The notes: a model not told the origin generated them from the sequence alone. DNA of 16,855 bases from Bacillota bacterium (GCA_023439185.1 JAEXOR010000022.1:1-16855); one strand, 5' to 3'. Counted from the first letter of the stretch, positions 1 to 6,511 are shown. Numbers and translations: made by a program.

Positions 1-34
1 GCATAAATTCAATTTAGCAGAAGGGCCATATCCG

Positions 35-123
35 GTGTTCAATTTTGCCGGAAAGGGTGTACAGTTTCAAACGAAAATACTGTTCAATCTCTGCGGTCAA
101 ACTGTTCAGTTTGACCCGGCATA
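35..123. repeat. Four degenerate ~22-bp tandem repeats, probable insertion-sequence end
   Basis: Units begin at 35, 57, 80 and 102 (spacing 22, 23, 22) and share a core close to STGTWCARTTT followed by a CCGG-like block. A looser fifth copy of TTCAATTT lies at 8-15. The last two units contain a perfect 10-bp inverted repeat, GGTCAAACTG at 95-104 and its complement at 107-116. Arrays of short degenerate repeats of this kind are typical of the multi-repeat ends of IS21-family elements, and that family link is from memory. No transposase is inside the window, so the body, if present, lies to the left of position 1. The array covers the stop codon of the dehydrogenase at 106-108. Confidence 0.5.
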
Positions 124-1155
124 TTCACCTGTTGACTTTTGCATTCGATATTGCCATGTCTCATGTACTCCGTTAACCACATATTTGGGTGCTTTTCCCT
201 TAGCCACACAGGCCATATTGTCAAGAGCGTTGAACAACATGCGTCTGAAAGCTCCAACGGTAACACCGGCCAGGTGGGGGGTAAGCAGCAGTTTTTCCCG
301 GGCTGTGGGGGAAAGATTCAGCAAAGAATGGTCGGGAAGCGGCGGTTCCGGAGACAGCGTGTCAATGGCCGCACCGCCAAGGTGTCCGTTCTCCAGAAAC
401 TCTGCCAAGGCCGTTTGGTCTACAATTTCGCCCCGCGCGGTATTAATAAAAATGGCGCCTGAACGCATCAGACCAAACTCGCGACGGCCAATCATGCCCC
501 TGGTTTGTTCTGTCAGAGGAACATGCATGCTGATGATTTCGCTCTCGGTAAGAAGCTCATCCAACGACCTGTATTTTATTCCCAATTCCGTCTCCGTATT
601 TTCAGCCGCCCGGTAAACATCGTAATAATATAATTTGGCGCCCAGCATTCCCACCACTTCGGCAACCTTACGGCCGATCGCCCCCAAACCTATAAGACCC
701 AGTTTAGTACCGTATATATCCCTCAATCCTGTTTCAATAAGCTGTCTTCTTAACTGATTATAATTGCCGGCCTTAATTTCCCGGTCAGACACCAATACAC
801 AGCGCTGTAACGCGACTATCATACCCAATATAAGTTCGGCCACCGCGCCGGCATTCTGTCCGGCATTATTTGCCACCGGCAGGAAATATTCAGCTGCGGT
901 GTTCACATCCACCGTATCATATCCCACTCCGTCCATTTGGATCATCTTAACAGAGGGGATCGCTTTAATAACGCGGGCGGTAATTGGAGCTGGTGAAAAA
1001 CCGGATAAAGCCAGCAAAAAATCGGCTCCCCGGCAGGCTTTAATAATATCCTCTTCACTAAATTGCTCCAAAAAAATGAGCTTCCATCCGTCGGGAATAT
1101 CCACACCCGTTTTAACAAAGCGCTCCCTTGGTACCAGACTAACAATAGTAGACAT
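106..1155 (-). CDS. D-2-hydroxyacid dehydrogenase (NAD-dependent, SerA/PGDH-like family)
   Basis: A 349-aa cytosolic oxidoreductase of the D-isomer-specific 2-hydroxyacid dehydrogenase family, which interconverts 2-oxoacids and D-2-hydroxyacids with NAD(H). The Rossmann motif GLGAIG is at residues 156-161 with the acidic NAD-selecting Asp179. The catalytic trio is Arg241 (TARGEIVD), Glu270 (SPEPP) and His294 (TPHLAG). The start is the ATG at 1155, preceded by GGAGGG with a 6-nt gap; an in-frame ATG at 1176 has no good ribosome binding site. There is no C-terminal ACT domain, so it is not a long-form phosphoglycerate dehydrogenase, and the substrate cannot be told. The last ~20 residues after VVNG look unlike the family, and the final codons lie inside the repeat array at 35-123, suggesting the tail was replaced by an insertion. 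It is divergent from the PucR-type regulator at 1393, which may control it. Confidence 0.88.
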   Translation of the reverse strand: MSTIVSLVPRERFVKTGVDIPDGWKLIFLEQFSEEDIIKACRGADFLLALSGFSPAPITARVIKAIPSVKMIQMDGVGYDTVDVNTAAEYFLPVANNAGQNAGAVAELILGMIVALQRCVLVSDREIKAGNYNQLRRQLIETGLRDIYGTKLGLIGLGAIGRKVAEVVGMLGAKLYYYDVYRAAENTETELGIKYRSLDELLTESEIISMHVPLTEQTRGMIGRREFGLMRSGAIFINTARGEIVDQTALAEFLENGHLGGAAIDTLSPEPPLPDHSLLNLSPTAREKLLLTPHLAGVTVGAFRRMLFNALDNMACVAKGKAPKYVVNGVHETWQYRMQKSTGEYAGSN

Positions 1156-1225
1156 ATCCAACCCTCCAGAAAGCATATATTCTACAACCCTTTATAAACA
1201 CCGGTTCCTGTGATAAAATGTCCAT
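1139..1225 (-). CDS. Possible 28-codon upstream ORF / leader peptide
   Basis: An ATG at 1225 is preceded by AAGGAG nine bases upstream and opens a 28-codon frame that ends at 1139, 17 nt inside the dehydrogenase gene and in another frame. It begins MDILSQEPVF. The ribosome binding site is good but the peptide has no recognisable feature. It could couple translation to the dehydrogenase or be chance. Confidence 0.2.
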   Translation of the reverse strand: MDILSQEPVFIKGCRIYAFWRVGYVYYC

Positions 1226-1367
1226 GTGCTGCTGCTCCTTGCCATGTTGCTAATTTTTAAAATAGTCTGCTTATTTAAAGCCATTCTATAAACTTTTCCA
1301 CCCAATTCCTATTAGTTAAGGCAGACGAAAATATCGTGTAAATTTGTCTTGAATCAAAGTTAAATCA

Positions 1368-1386
1368 GTTTAACCCGGGGGTAAAC
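1368..1386. promoter_or_regulatory. Dyad just upstream of the PucR-type regulator, possible operator
   Basis: GTTTAACCCGGGGGTAAAC is an inverted repeat with 8 of 9 positions paired around a central G. It ends six bases before the ATG at 1393 and covers the only plausible ribosome binding G-run. The position would suit autorepression by the adjacent regulator; no protein assignment can be made. Confidence 0.35.
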
Positions 1387-1392
1387 AGCGGG

Positions 1393-3237
1393 ATGCGCGA
1401 TTTTGATTTTAGAGAATTATTGGAATTTAAACCCGAAGAGGGCACCATAACCTTAAAAGATAACCGGATGGTTTTGTTTCACGTTATCGCCCTGGATTTT
1501 ATGAAAGATGAATTAATCCGCTCGTTGGGTGGGGATCTGGCCCGCGGCGTATTAACCCGCCTTGGATACAGGTGCGGTTATCACGATGCCATGATGGTAG
1601 CCAGTACTTACGGTAAAGAAATAAGGTTCATCGGTCTCGGAGCAATCATGCAAAAGTGGCGGGGCATAGGGAAAGTTTCTTTTGAAGAAGAACAGATATT
1701 TTGCCTGGAAACCGGGGATTACCGCTTAAAAGGCCGGTGGGAGAACTCACCCGAAGCGGAGTATTATATAGACAGATACGGCAAGAGCAAGCATCCCGTC
1801 TGCTGGATCTCCGCCGGTTACGCCAGCGGCTTCGTCAGTGGTTTTACCGGCCTGGATATTATCTGCATCGAATCGAAATGCATGGGCCAGGGGGACCCGT
1901 ATTGCGGCTGGGAAATGCGGGCGGTAAAAAACTGGGGGGAACTGGCCGACAAGCACCTCCGTTATTACAAGGGCAACTTTAATTACAAAAGCTTGCAGAC
2001 CATGCTGGCAGAGGAGAGATCCATCGACATCCACAGGCGGTTGACTCAGTTGGTGCTTGAAGAACACGGAATTGATGTTATTGCCGCCACTTTAAATGAA
2101 ATTGTCAAATGCCCGGTAATCATACTGAATAAGAATCTGGACTTGATTGCCGGATGCAAAGACAATGAAATTGAAGCGCAGCAATTAATTTTTTTAAAAA
2201 AATATTTGACGGACGAACAAAAATACAGGAACAATCAACAGGTGATAAAAATTGAACAGCCGGTTGAGTCAGGCGTTGCTCCTGTTTTTGCCGTTTCCCC
2301 CATCATCGCCGGCTCAAAATCATGGGGTTTTATCGCCGTTCTTGAAACAACGGAATTAACCGAGTTGGAAATGGTGGCCATCGAGCACGCTTGCACGGTC
2401 TGCGCCATTGATAATCTAAAACAGGACTCGGCCATAGAAACAGAACTGCGTCTCAAAGGAGACCTGCTGGACGACATCTTTTCAATAAATGAAGAAAAAG
2501 ATAATTACCTGGCGCATAAGGCTTTAAGGCTGGGCTGCGACCTTGCAAAACCGCACCGGGTCATGGTGGTTGACCTGATCAACGAAGGTGGCAATAAAAG
2601 AAACAGCTTTTCCCCTGACTTTATCGTGAAAATTGTCAAGTCCGGCATTGGCTCCCTGGCGGAAAAAATAGCCCCGGACAGCCTGGTGGCCGCCAGGAGG
2701 AACAGAGTAGTGATCATTATCTGCACTGACGACGCCACTATTCATATCGAATGCGCCAAACTAATCCAGGATTGGGTCGCCGGGAATATTGCGCAGTGTT
2801 CCGTCAACATAACCTGGGGTCGTGAATGCTTTGCATTAACCGAGTACAAACAATCGTTTGAAGAAGCCTGGGAAGCGTCCGACATTTTAAAAAGCCTGGG
2901 TAAGAAAAACGAGCTTGTTGGATACGATGAGCTTGGAATTTACACCATTCTTTGGGAATCGGGCAAACAAGATAAGATCAAAGAATTCGCCCTGTCAAAG
3001 CTGGGGCGTTTGTTGGATTACGACGAAAAGCATTCAACCAACCTATTAAAGACCCTGGAAATCTACCTGCAAAAAAACTGCAGCCTCAAAGAAACCGCGG
3101 CGGAAGCTTTTATCCATATCAACTCCTTAAAATACCGTCTAAAAAGGATCAAAGAACTTACCGGCCTGAACCTGGCCAGTGAGGAAGACAGGTTTCAATG
3201 TCAGCTTAGCCTGAGGTTATTAAAAACATTAACTTAA
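1393..3237 (+). CDS. XylR_N / V4R sensor with PucR-type C-terminal helix-turn-helix
   Basis: A 614-aa cytosolic transcriptional regulator. Residues ~10-100 match the XylR N-terminal activator domain (FKPEEGTI...RSLGGDLARGVLTRLGYRCGYHDA). Residues ~120-178 are a V4R small-molecule domain with Cys137, Cys158, Cys163 and Cys171 (ICIESKCMGQGDPYCGW). The middle, ~200-500, resembles GAF/CdaR-like linker regions of PucR-family proteins. Residues ~551-594 form the PucR HTH_30 (ETAAEAFIHINSLKYRLKRI). Relatives with XylR_N-V4R input bind small organic molecules, often aromatics, but usually couple it to a sigma-54 AAA+ module; here the output is a PucR HTH and no AAA+ is present. The start is ATG 1393, with a weak, distant G-run as ribosome binding site. 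It is divergent from the 2-hydroxyacid dehydrogenase and may regulate it or itself. The effector is unknown. Confidence 0.85.
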   Translation: MRDFDFRELLEFKPEEGTITLKDNRMVLFHVIALDFMKDELIRSLGGDLARGVLTRLGYRCGYHDAMMVASTYGKEIRFIGLGAIMQKWRGIGKVSFEEEQIFCLETGDYRLKGRWENSPEAEYYIDRYGKSKHPVCWISAGYASGFVSGFTGLDIICIESKCMGQGDPYCGWEMRAVKNWGELADKHLRYYKGNFNYKSLQTMLAEERSIDIHRRLTQLVLEEHGIDVIAATLNEIVKCPVIILNKNLDLIAGCKDNEIEAQQLIFLKKYLTDEQKYRNNQQVIKIEQPVESGVAPVFAVSPIIAGSKSWGFIAVLETTELTELEMVAIEHACTVCAIDNLKQDSAIETELRLKGDLLDDIFSINEEKDNYLAHKALRLGCDLAKPHRVMVVDLINEGGNKRNSFSPDFIVKIVKSGIGSLAEKIAPDSLVAARRNRVVIIICTDDATIHIECAKLIQDWVAGNIAQCSVNITWGRECFALTEYKQSFEEAWEASDILKSLGKKNELVGYDELGIYTILWESGKQDKIKEFALSKLGRLLDYDEKHSTNLLKTLEIYLQKNCSLKETAAEAFIHINSLKYRLKRIKELTGLNLASEEDRFQCQLSLRLLKTLT

Positions 3238-3266
3238 GTTTTGTACCAGCCGGCAGAAAGTTAAAG

Positions 3267-3310
3267 ATGCCCGTGTCGGGAAATGGAAATCCAATTCCTG
3301 CCGCGGGCAT
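3267..3310 (+). terminator. Hairpin downstream of the PucR-type regulator, probable terminator
   Basis: Outer arms ATGCCCGTG (3267-3275) and CGCGGGCAT (3302-3310) pair over 9 bp with one G-U. The intervening bases also fold almost completely. It is followed by an AU-rich ATTATTATAT rather than a clean U-run, so termination is likely but not classic. Confidence 0.5.
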
Positions 3311-3398
3311 TATTATATCATGTTCTAACCAACACTTATATTACCGTCCCAAGAAACAGATATTTTTACAAGTTTAACAAAAATATTACAATATAATG

Positions 3399-3427
3399 TT
3401 GACTTATACTGTCATCGTTGGTATCAT
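3399..3427 (+). promoter_or_regulatory. SigA-type promoter of the abrB-like gene
   Basis: A -35 TTGACT (3399-3404) and a -10 TATCAT (3422-3427) are separated by exactly 17 bases, with AT-rich DNA upstream. It lies 52 bases before the TTG start at 3479. The match is 5/6 and 5/6 to the vegetative consensus. Confidence 0.6.
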
Positions 3428-3478
3428 TTAGGCATGTACAAGTTGTCGGATTTTGTCTAACTGATGGGAGGAAAGATT

Positions 3479-3733
3479 TTGAAGTCAACAGGTATCGTAA
3501 GGAAAGTGGATGAGCTAGGCCGCGTAGTCATCCCCATTGAACTGCGCCGTACAATGGGGATCGACGAAAAAGACCCGCTGGAGATTTACGTTGACAATGA
3601 GATGATCATTCTTAAAAAATACGAACCTGCCTGCGTGTTCTGCGGCAATGCAGCCGACGCCCAACATTACCGGGGCAAACTGGTGTGCAAGCAATGTGCC
3701 CGGGCCATGTTTGAAAATGCAAAGGTCATGTAG
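3479..3733 (+). CDS. AbrB-family transition-state regulator with C-terminal zinc-binding cysteines
   Basis: An 84-aa DNA-binding protein. The N-terminal ~50 residues are the SpoVT/AbrB swapped-hairpin domain, almost identical in pattern to Bacillus AbrB (STGIVRKVDELGRVVIPIEL). The tail has two CxxC pairs (CVFC and CKQC), a likely zinc knuckle seen in clostridial homologues and absent from Bacillus AbrB. I choose the TTG at 3479 as start: GGGAGGAAAG ends three bases before it, and the encoded MKSTGIV start matches the family. The ATG at 3464 would place the ribosome binding site inside the gene. AbrB proteins are dimeric or tetrameric global repressors of stationary-phase and sporulation genes; which genes this one controls is not shown. 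It has its own promoter upstream and a terminator downstream, so it is monocistronic. Confidence 0.9.
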   Translation: MKSTGIVRKVDELGRVVIPIELRRTMGIDEKDPLEIYVDNEMIILKKYEPACVFCGNAADAQHYRGKLVCKQCARAMFENAKVM

Positions 3734-3772
3734 TATAACGATTTAATTACCGGTTAATTAATTATTAATCTA

Positions 3773-3807
3773 AAACCCGTCCAGGCGAATCCCGGGCGGT
3801 TTTTTTT
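3773..3807 (+). terminator. Rho-independent terminator of the abrB-like gene
   Basis: AACC-(C)-GTCC pairs with GGGCGGTT around a short loop, with one bulge and one G-U pair, and runs directly into eight T residues (3800-3807). It lies ~40 bases after the stop codon. Confidence 0.75.
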
Positions 3808-3871
3808 ATAGCTCCGTATAGGATCCACCGGCAGTTTGAAGTATGATAATAAAAAGGAAGGTGACAATACA

Positions 3872-5050
3872 TTGCGTTATACTCCGAAATCAGAACTAAA
3901 CAATCGGGTGGACAAGCTGCAAAAACTATTGCAAAAAAAGGATATCGACGGGGCAATAATTATTCAAAACGCGGACCTCTTTTACTTTACCGGCACAGTA
4001 CAGCAGTCCCACCTCTTTATACCGGCCGAGGGTAAACCGGTATTACTGGTTAAAAAAAGCTACGAGCGGGCCCGGGAAGAATCAGCCCTGGAAGATATTA
4101 CTTACCTGGACAGCCTGAAAGATATGATTGCGGTTCTTGGGAACTATGGCTACGGAAATTTTAAAACCCTGGGCTTTGAATTGGATGTGTTGCCCGCGAA
4201 CCTGTACCTGCGCTATCAGAAGCTTTTTACACCGGCTAAGATAGTGGACGCCAGCCCCCTGATCCGTACCGTGCGCACGATCAAATCGGATTATGAACTG
4301 GAAATATTCAGGGACGCGGCCAAAATTAACGCAGAAGTATTCTCATTCATCAAGGATAACCTGCGGGAGGGCATGTCCGAACTGAAACTGACAGCCATCA
4401 TAGACGCCTGTTCCAGGGAGAAAGGCTACCCCGGTTTTATTAGAATACGCGGATTTAATCAGGATCTGTTTCAAACCATGGTAATATCCGGGGACAACAC
4501 CGATCCCAGCTATTTCTGGGGGGCGGTGGGCGGAAAAGGAGTCGGCCCCGCCTTCGCCCAGGGCGCCGGCGATAAGCTGATTGGCCGCAACGAGCCCGTT
4601 TTTGTGGATTACGGCTTTATTCTTGACGGATACATTTTGGATCAAACCAGAACTTATTGCATCGGGAAGCTGCCGGATCATCTGACCCGGGCCTACGGCA
4701 CGGCAGCCGAAATCCTGAAGCAGATGGAGAAGCTGGCCAGGCCCGGGGTACCCTGCGGCAAGCTCCATGACCTGGCTTTGGAGATAGCCGGCGCCAGCCC
4801 GTTTGCCGGACATTTTACCGGCTATCCGACCCCTCTGGCATTCGTCGGTCACGGCGTCGGCATCGAACTGGATGAATTACCGGTCATCGGACACGGGTTT
4901 GAAACCCCGCTGGAGCCCGGCATGGTCATCGCTCTGGAACCCAAATTTACTTTCCCGGACGGCGCCGTGGGAATCGAGAATACCTATGTGGTAACTCAAA
5001 CCGGTCTGGAAACCCTGACCGTATATGATGAGGAGATACAGTATGTATAG
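3872..5050 (+). CDS. M24-family metallopeptidase, Xaa-Pro dipeptidase/aminopeptidase-like
   Basis: A 392-aa cytosolic protein with a creatinase-like N-terminal domain (~8-135) and a pita-bread catalytic domain (~140-390). The five dinuclear-metal ligands are present: Asp246 (FVDYG), Asp257 (ILDQTR), His327 (GHGVG), Glu356 (ALEPK) and Glu369 (GIENT). Family members cleave the N-terminal residue from Xaa-Pro peptides; some act on other amide substrates, so the exact substrate is open. The start is taken as TTG 3872, with AAGGAAGGTGA seven bases upstream; an earlier in-frame TTG at 3836 lacks a good ribosome binding site. It is preceded by the terminator at 3773-3807, so it has its own promoter, which I could not place with confidence. 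No clear terminator follows it. Confidence 0.87.
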   Translation: MRYTPKSELNNRVDKLQKLLQKKDIDGAIIIQNADLFYFTGTVQQSHLFIPAEGKPVLLVKKSYERAREESALEDITYLDSLKDMIAVLGNYGYGNFKTLGFELDVLPANLYLRYQKLFTPAKIVDASPLIRTVRTIKSDYELEIFRDAAKINAEVFSFIKDNLREGMSELKLTAIIDACSREKGYPGFIRIRGFNQDLFQTMVISGDNTDPSYFWGAVGGKGVGPAFAQGAGDKLIGRNEPVFVDYGFILDGYILDQTRTYCIGKLPDHLTRAYGTAAEILKQMEKLARPGVPCGKLHDLALEIAGASPFAGHFTGYPTPLAFVGHGVGIELDELPVIGHGFETPLEPGMVIALEPKFTFPDGAVGIENTYVVTQTGLETLTVYDEEIQYV

Positions 5051-5053
5051 ACC
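5044..5053 (+). promoter_or_regulatory. Isolated match to a PhnF-type operator core
   Basis: TGTATAGACC at the stop codon of the M24 gene shares GTATAGACC with the mycobacterial PhnF site TGGTATAGACCA as I remember it. It lies ~230 bases before the small ORF at 5275 and ~740 bases before phnF. A single match of this length could be chance. Confidence 0.2.
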
Positions 5054-5217
5054 CATACCGCATACTGCGATCACAAAATATAATGTCCGATTTATAAACA
5101 TGTTCTACCAAAGGACATCCTCCGCGGACACTATTGAGGTTATGAGTGAACCGGAATCCTAATTATATTAAGGTTTTAAATATTTTTTATATTCACACCA
5201 CTCTGCCGGTATGAAAT

Positions 5218-5246
5218 TTGCTTATTATATGGTTTCGAAAGATAGT
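5218..5246 (+). promoter_or_regulatory. Candidate promoter for the small ORF at 5275
   Basis: TTGCTT (5218-5223), 17 bases, then GATAGT (5241-5246). The -35 is fair, the -10 only 4/6. It is placed correctly before the strong ribosome binding site and start of the small ORF. Confidence 0.35.
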
Positions 5247-5274
5247 TCTTTAAAATGCACAAGGAGGTGTAGCA

Positions 5275-5475
5275 ATGAACCCATGTAATAAGCATCGCGC
5301 AGCACGTTTTGGGGATGAAATTTGTGTTCTGCTTGTCTTTTACGGTATCCTTACTCTATGGATGTTAATGTCCCTTACCGCTTTGCCGGGACTTACTCCG
5401 CGGCGCTTAAGCAATACCAGGACAGCCCCCCAAAGAATTGATCCATCTTTAATAGAACATCCGCAGCATATGTGA
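5275..5475 (+). CDS. Small hypothetical protein with one predicted membrane segment
   Basis: A 66-aa ORF that I do not recognise. It is supported mainly by AAGGAGGTG (5261-5269), a near-perfect anti-Shine-Dalgarno match, five bases before its ATG. The N-terminus is basic and polar (MNPCNKHRAARFGDE). Residues ~16-38 (ICVLLVFYGILTLWMLMSL) are hydrophobic enough for one membrane span. The tail is basic and proline-rich without known motifs. It stands alone between the M24 gene and the phn control region and is followed by the strong hairpin at 5502-5560. It could be a membrane micropeptide or the remains of a longer gene. Its function is unknown. Confidence 0.45.
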   Translation: MNPCNKHRAARFGDEICVLLVFYGILTLWMLMSLTALPGLTPRRLSNTRTAPQRIDPSLIEHPQHM

Positions 5476-5501
5476 TGTAAATCTTTCCAGCCCGACCTGT
5501 A

Positions 5502-5560
5502 AAGCAAGGGGAGGTTGTTATGTTTTCTTGCCGGGAAAGCATAACAACCTCCCTTTGCTT
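5502..5560. repeat. 26-bp near-perfect inverted repeat (long hairpin)
   Basis: The left arm 5502-5527 pairs with the right arm 5535-5560 at all 26 positions, with only two G-U pairs (5508/5554 and 5523/5539), around a 7-base loop (TTGCCGG). No U-run follows on either strand, so it is not a standard Rho-independent terminator. It could end the small-ORF transcript, stabilise a 3' end, be a small palindromic repeat element, or act in the leader of an upstream-initiated phn transcript. Confidence 0.8.
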
Positions 5561-5620
5561 ACCCCTTGTTTCTGCCACCAAAAGTTCTCCGTAATTTAAC
5601 ACAGTTTTTAATGCTCTTTA

Positions 5621-5649
5621 ATTACAGTTTAATATTGCTCTGCGATAAT
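5621..5649 (+). promoter_or_regulatory. Candidate promoter of the phn operon
   Basis: ATTACA (5621-5626) and GATAAT (5644-5649) are 17 bases apart, 4/6 and 5/6 to the SigA consensus. Transcription from here would give a leader of roughly 125 bases before phnF, with both dyads and the stem-loop downstream of the start. A second -10-like TATACT at 5714 has no matching -35. Confidence 0.4.
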
Positions 5650-5665
5650 AACAGTGATAAAAAAC

Positions 5666-5679
5666 TCTATCTGGATAGA
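5666..5679. promoter_or_regulatory. Candidate PhnF operator 1
   Basis: TCTATCTGGATAGA is a perfect 6-2-6 inverted repeat just after the predicted transcription start. It shares the CTAT/ATAG half-sites of the second dyad at 5718-5736. GntR/HutC-type repressors such as PhnF bind short dyads of this size. Confidence 0.4.
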
Positions 5680-5687
5680 TACCATGC

Positions 5688-5713
5688 CGTGCCGCTCATT
5701 TTTGAGCGGCACG
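5688..5713 (+). promoter_or_regulatory. Perfect 11-bp stem-loop in the phnF leader
   Basis: CGTGCCGCTCA (5688-5698), loop TTTT, and its exact complement (5703-5713). No U-run follows, so it is not a classic terminator. It sits between the two candidate operators and could be an mRNA-stabilising structure, an attenuation element or a protein site. Confidence 0.55.
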
Positions 5714-5717
5714 TATA

Positions 5718-5736
5718 CTATAGAACGGTTGTATAG
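5718..5736. promoter_or_regulatory. Candidate PhnF operator 2
   Basis: CTATAGAACGGTTGTATAG is a 9-1-9 dyad with one mismatched pair. It overlaps TGTATAGACA (5730-5739), which resembles the PhnF recognition sequence TGGTATAGACCA described for Mycobacterium smegmatis (recalled, not looked up). It lies 46 bases before the phnF start, a suitable place for autoregulation of the whole operon. Confidence 0.5.
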
Positions 5737-5782
5737 ACATCCGGACGGGAGCGCAAAAAACATCGGTCCCGGGGTGAGGAGC

Positions 5783-6511
5783 ATGATTGATAAAGAGAGC
5801 GGCGTTCCTTATTACCGCCAGTTAATGGCCATCATCCGGCAGCAGGTGGACAACGGCGTTTATAAGGAAGGCCAGCAAATTCCCTGTGAATATGAGTTGA
5901 GCAACGCGTACAAGGTAAACCGTCACACCGTGCGTCAGGCCGTTGCCGAATTGTCCCACGCCGGTATTTTGTACAAGGTTAAGGGACGGGGCACCTTCGT
6001 GGCCAAACCGCCCCTGGACTGCCTGGATTATAAAATATCTCCCCGCAACCGCTTTACGGATAACATTCTCCAGGCGGGGAAAACACCCGGCAGCAAAATA
6101 CTGCGGGCCGCCAAAACCGCTGCGGATGAAGAAACGGCCCGGGCGCTGGGTTTGTCGCCGGGTGAAGATGTCTATGCGTTGGACATCCTCCGGCTGGTGG
6201 ACGGCAGTCCCTTTTTACTGGCCGGCAATTTTCTTCCCGCCGTTCACCTGCCGGGTTTTTTGGAGCGGCTCAAAAATTTCTCCTCGCTGTTCAATACTCT
6301 GGAAAAGCACTACGGCATCATGCCGCGCAGGGTGAAATACAGCTTCCAAGCCTCCTTTCCCAGCCGGGAGGAGGCCCTGGCGCTGAAAATACCTGCCAAC
6401 ATGCCGGTGCTGAAAAGCCGGAGCCTGCTAAAATCCCAGGATGGCGTCCTGATTTTATATAACGACACCTGTTATCGCGGCGATCGGGCCAGAGTCGGTA
6501 TTGAATGGTAA
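5783..6511 (+). CDS. phnF: GntR/HutC-family repressor of phosphonate uptake and degradation
   Basis: A 242-aa cytosolic regulator. Residues ~5-75 are a GntR winged helix (ELSNAYKVNRHTVRQAVAEL as the HTH, KGRGTFV as the wing). Residues ~95-235 are a UTRA effector-binding domain. The start is ATG 5783 with GGTGAGGAG just upstream; the frame stays open to 5654, but the extra N-terminal residues are encoded by the operator and hairpin region and do not fit the family. It is the first gene of the phn operon, 90 bases before phnD with no terminator between, so it probably represses itself and the operon through the dyads at 5666-5679 and 5718-5736. The effector is not evident; UTRA domains bind small anionic or sugar-like molecules. 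The PhnF name rests on context as well as sequence. Confidence 0.9.
   Translation: MIDKESGVPYYRQLMAIIRQQVDNGVYKEGQQIPCEYELSNAYKVNRHTVRQAVAELSHAGILYKVKGRGTFVAKPPLDCLDYKISPRNRFTDNILQAGKTPGSKILRAAKTAADEETARALGLSPGEDVYALDILRLVDGSPFLLAGNFLPAVHLPGFLERLKNFSSLFNTLEKHYGIMPRRVKYSFQASFPSREEALALKIPANMPVLKSRSLLKSQDGVLILYNDTCYRGDRARVGIEW

Noticed and set aside
35..123. CRISPR array
   Set aside because: Units abut one another with no spacers and are too degenerate; no cas genes nearby.
35..616. 193-codon plus-strand frame at the left end
   Set aside because: Antisense to the dehydrogenase and without a ribosome binding site or family match.
4343..4852. 169-codon minus-strand frame inside the M24 gene
   Set aside because: Antisense to a gene with all catalytic ligands intact; no recognisable protein.
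5654..5782. N-terminal extension of phnF from an upstream start
   Set aside because: The extension is encoded by the operator/stem-loop leader and does not fit GntR proteins, whereas ATG 5783 has a good ribosome binding site and gives a family-like start.
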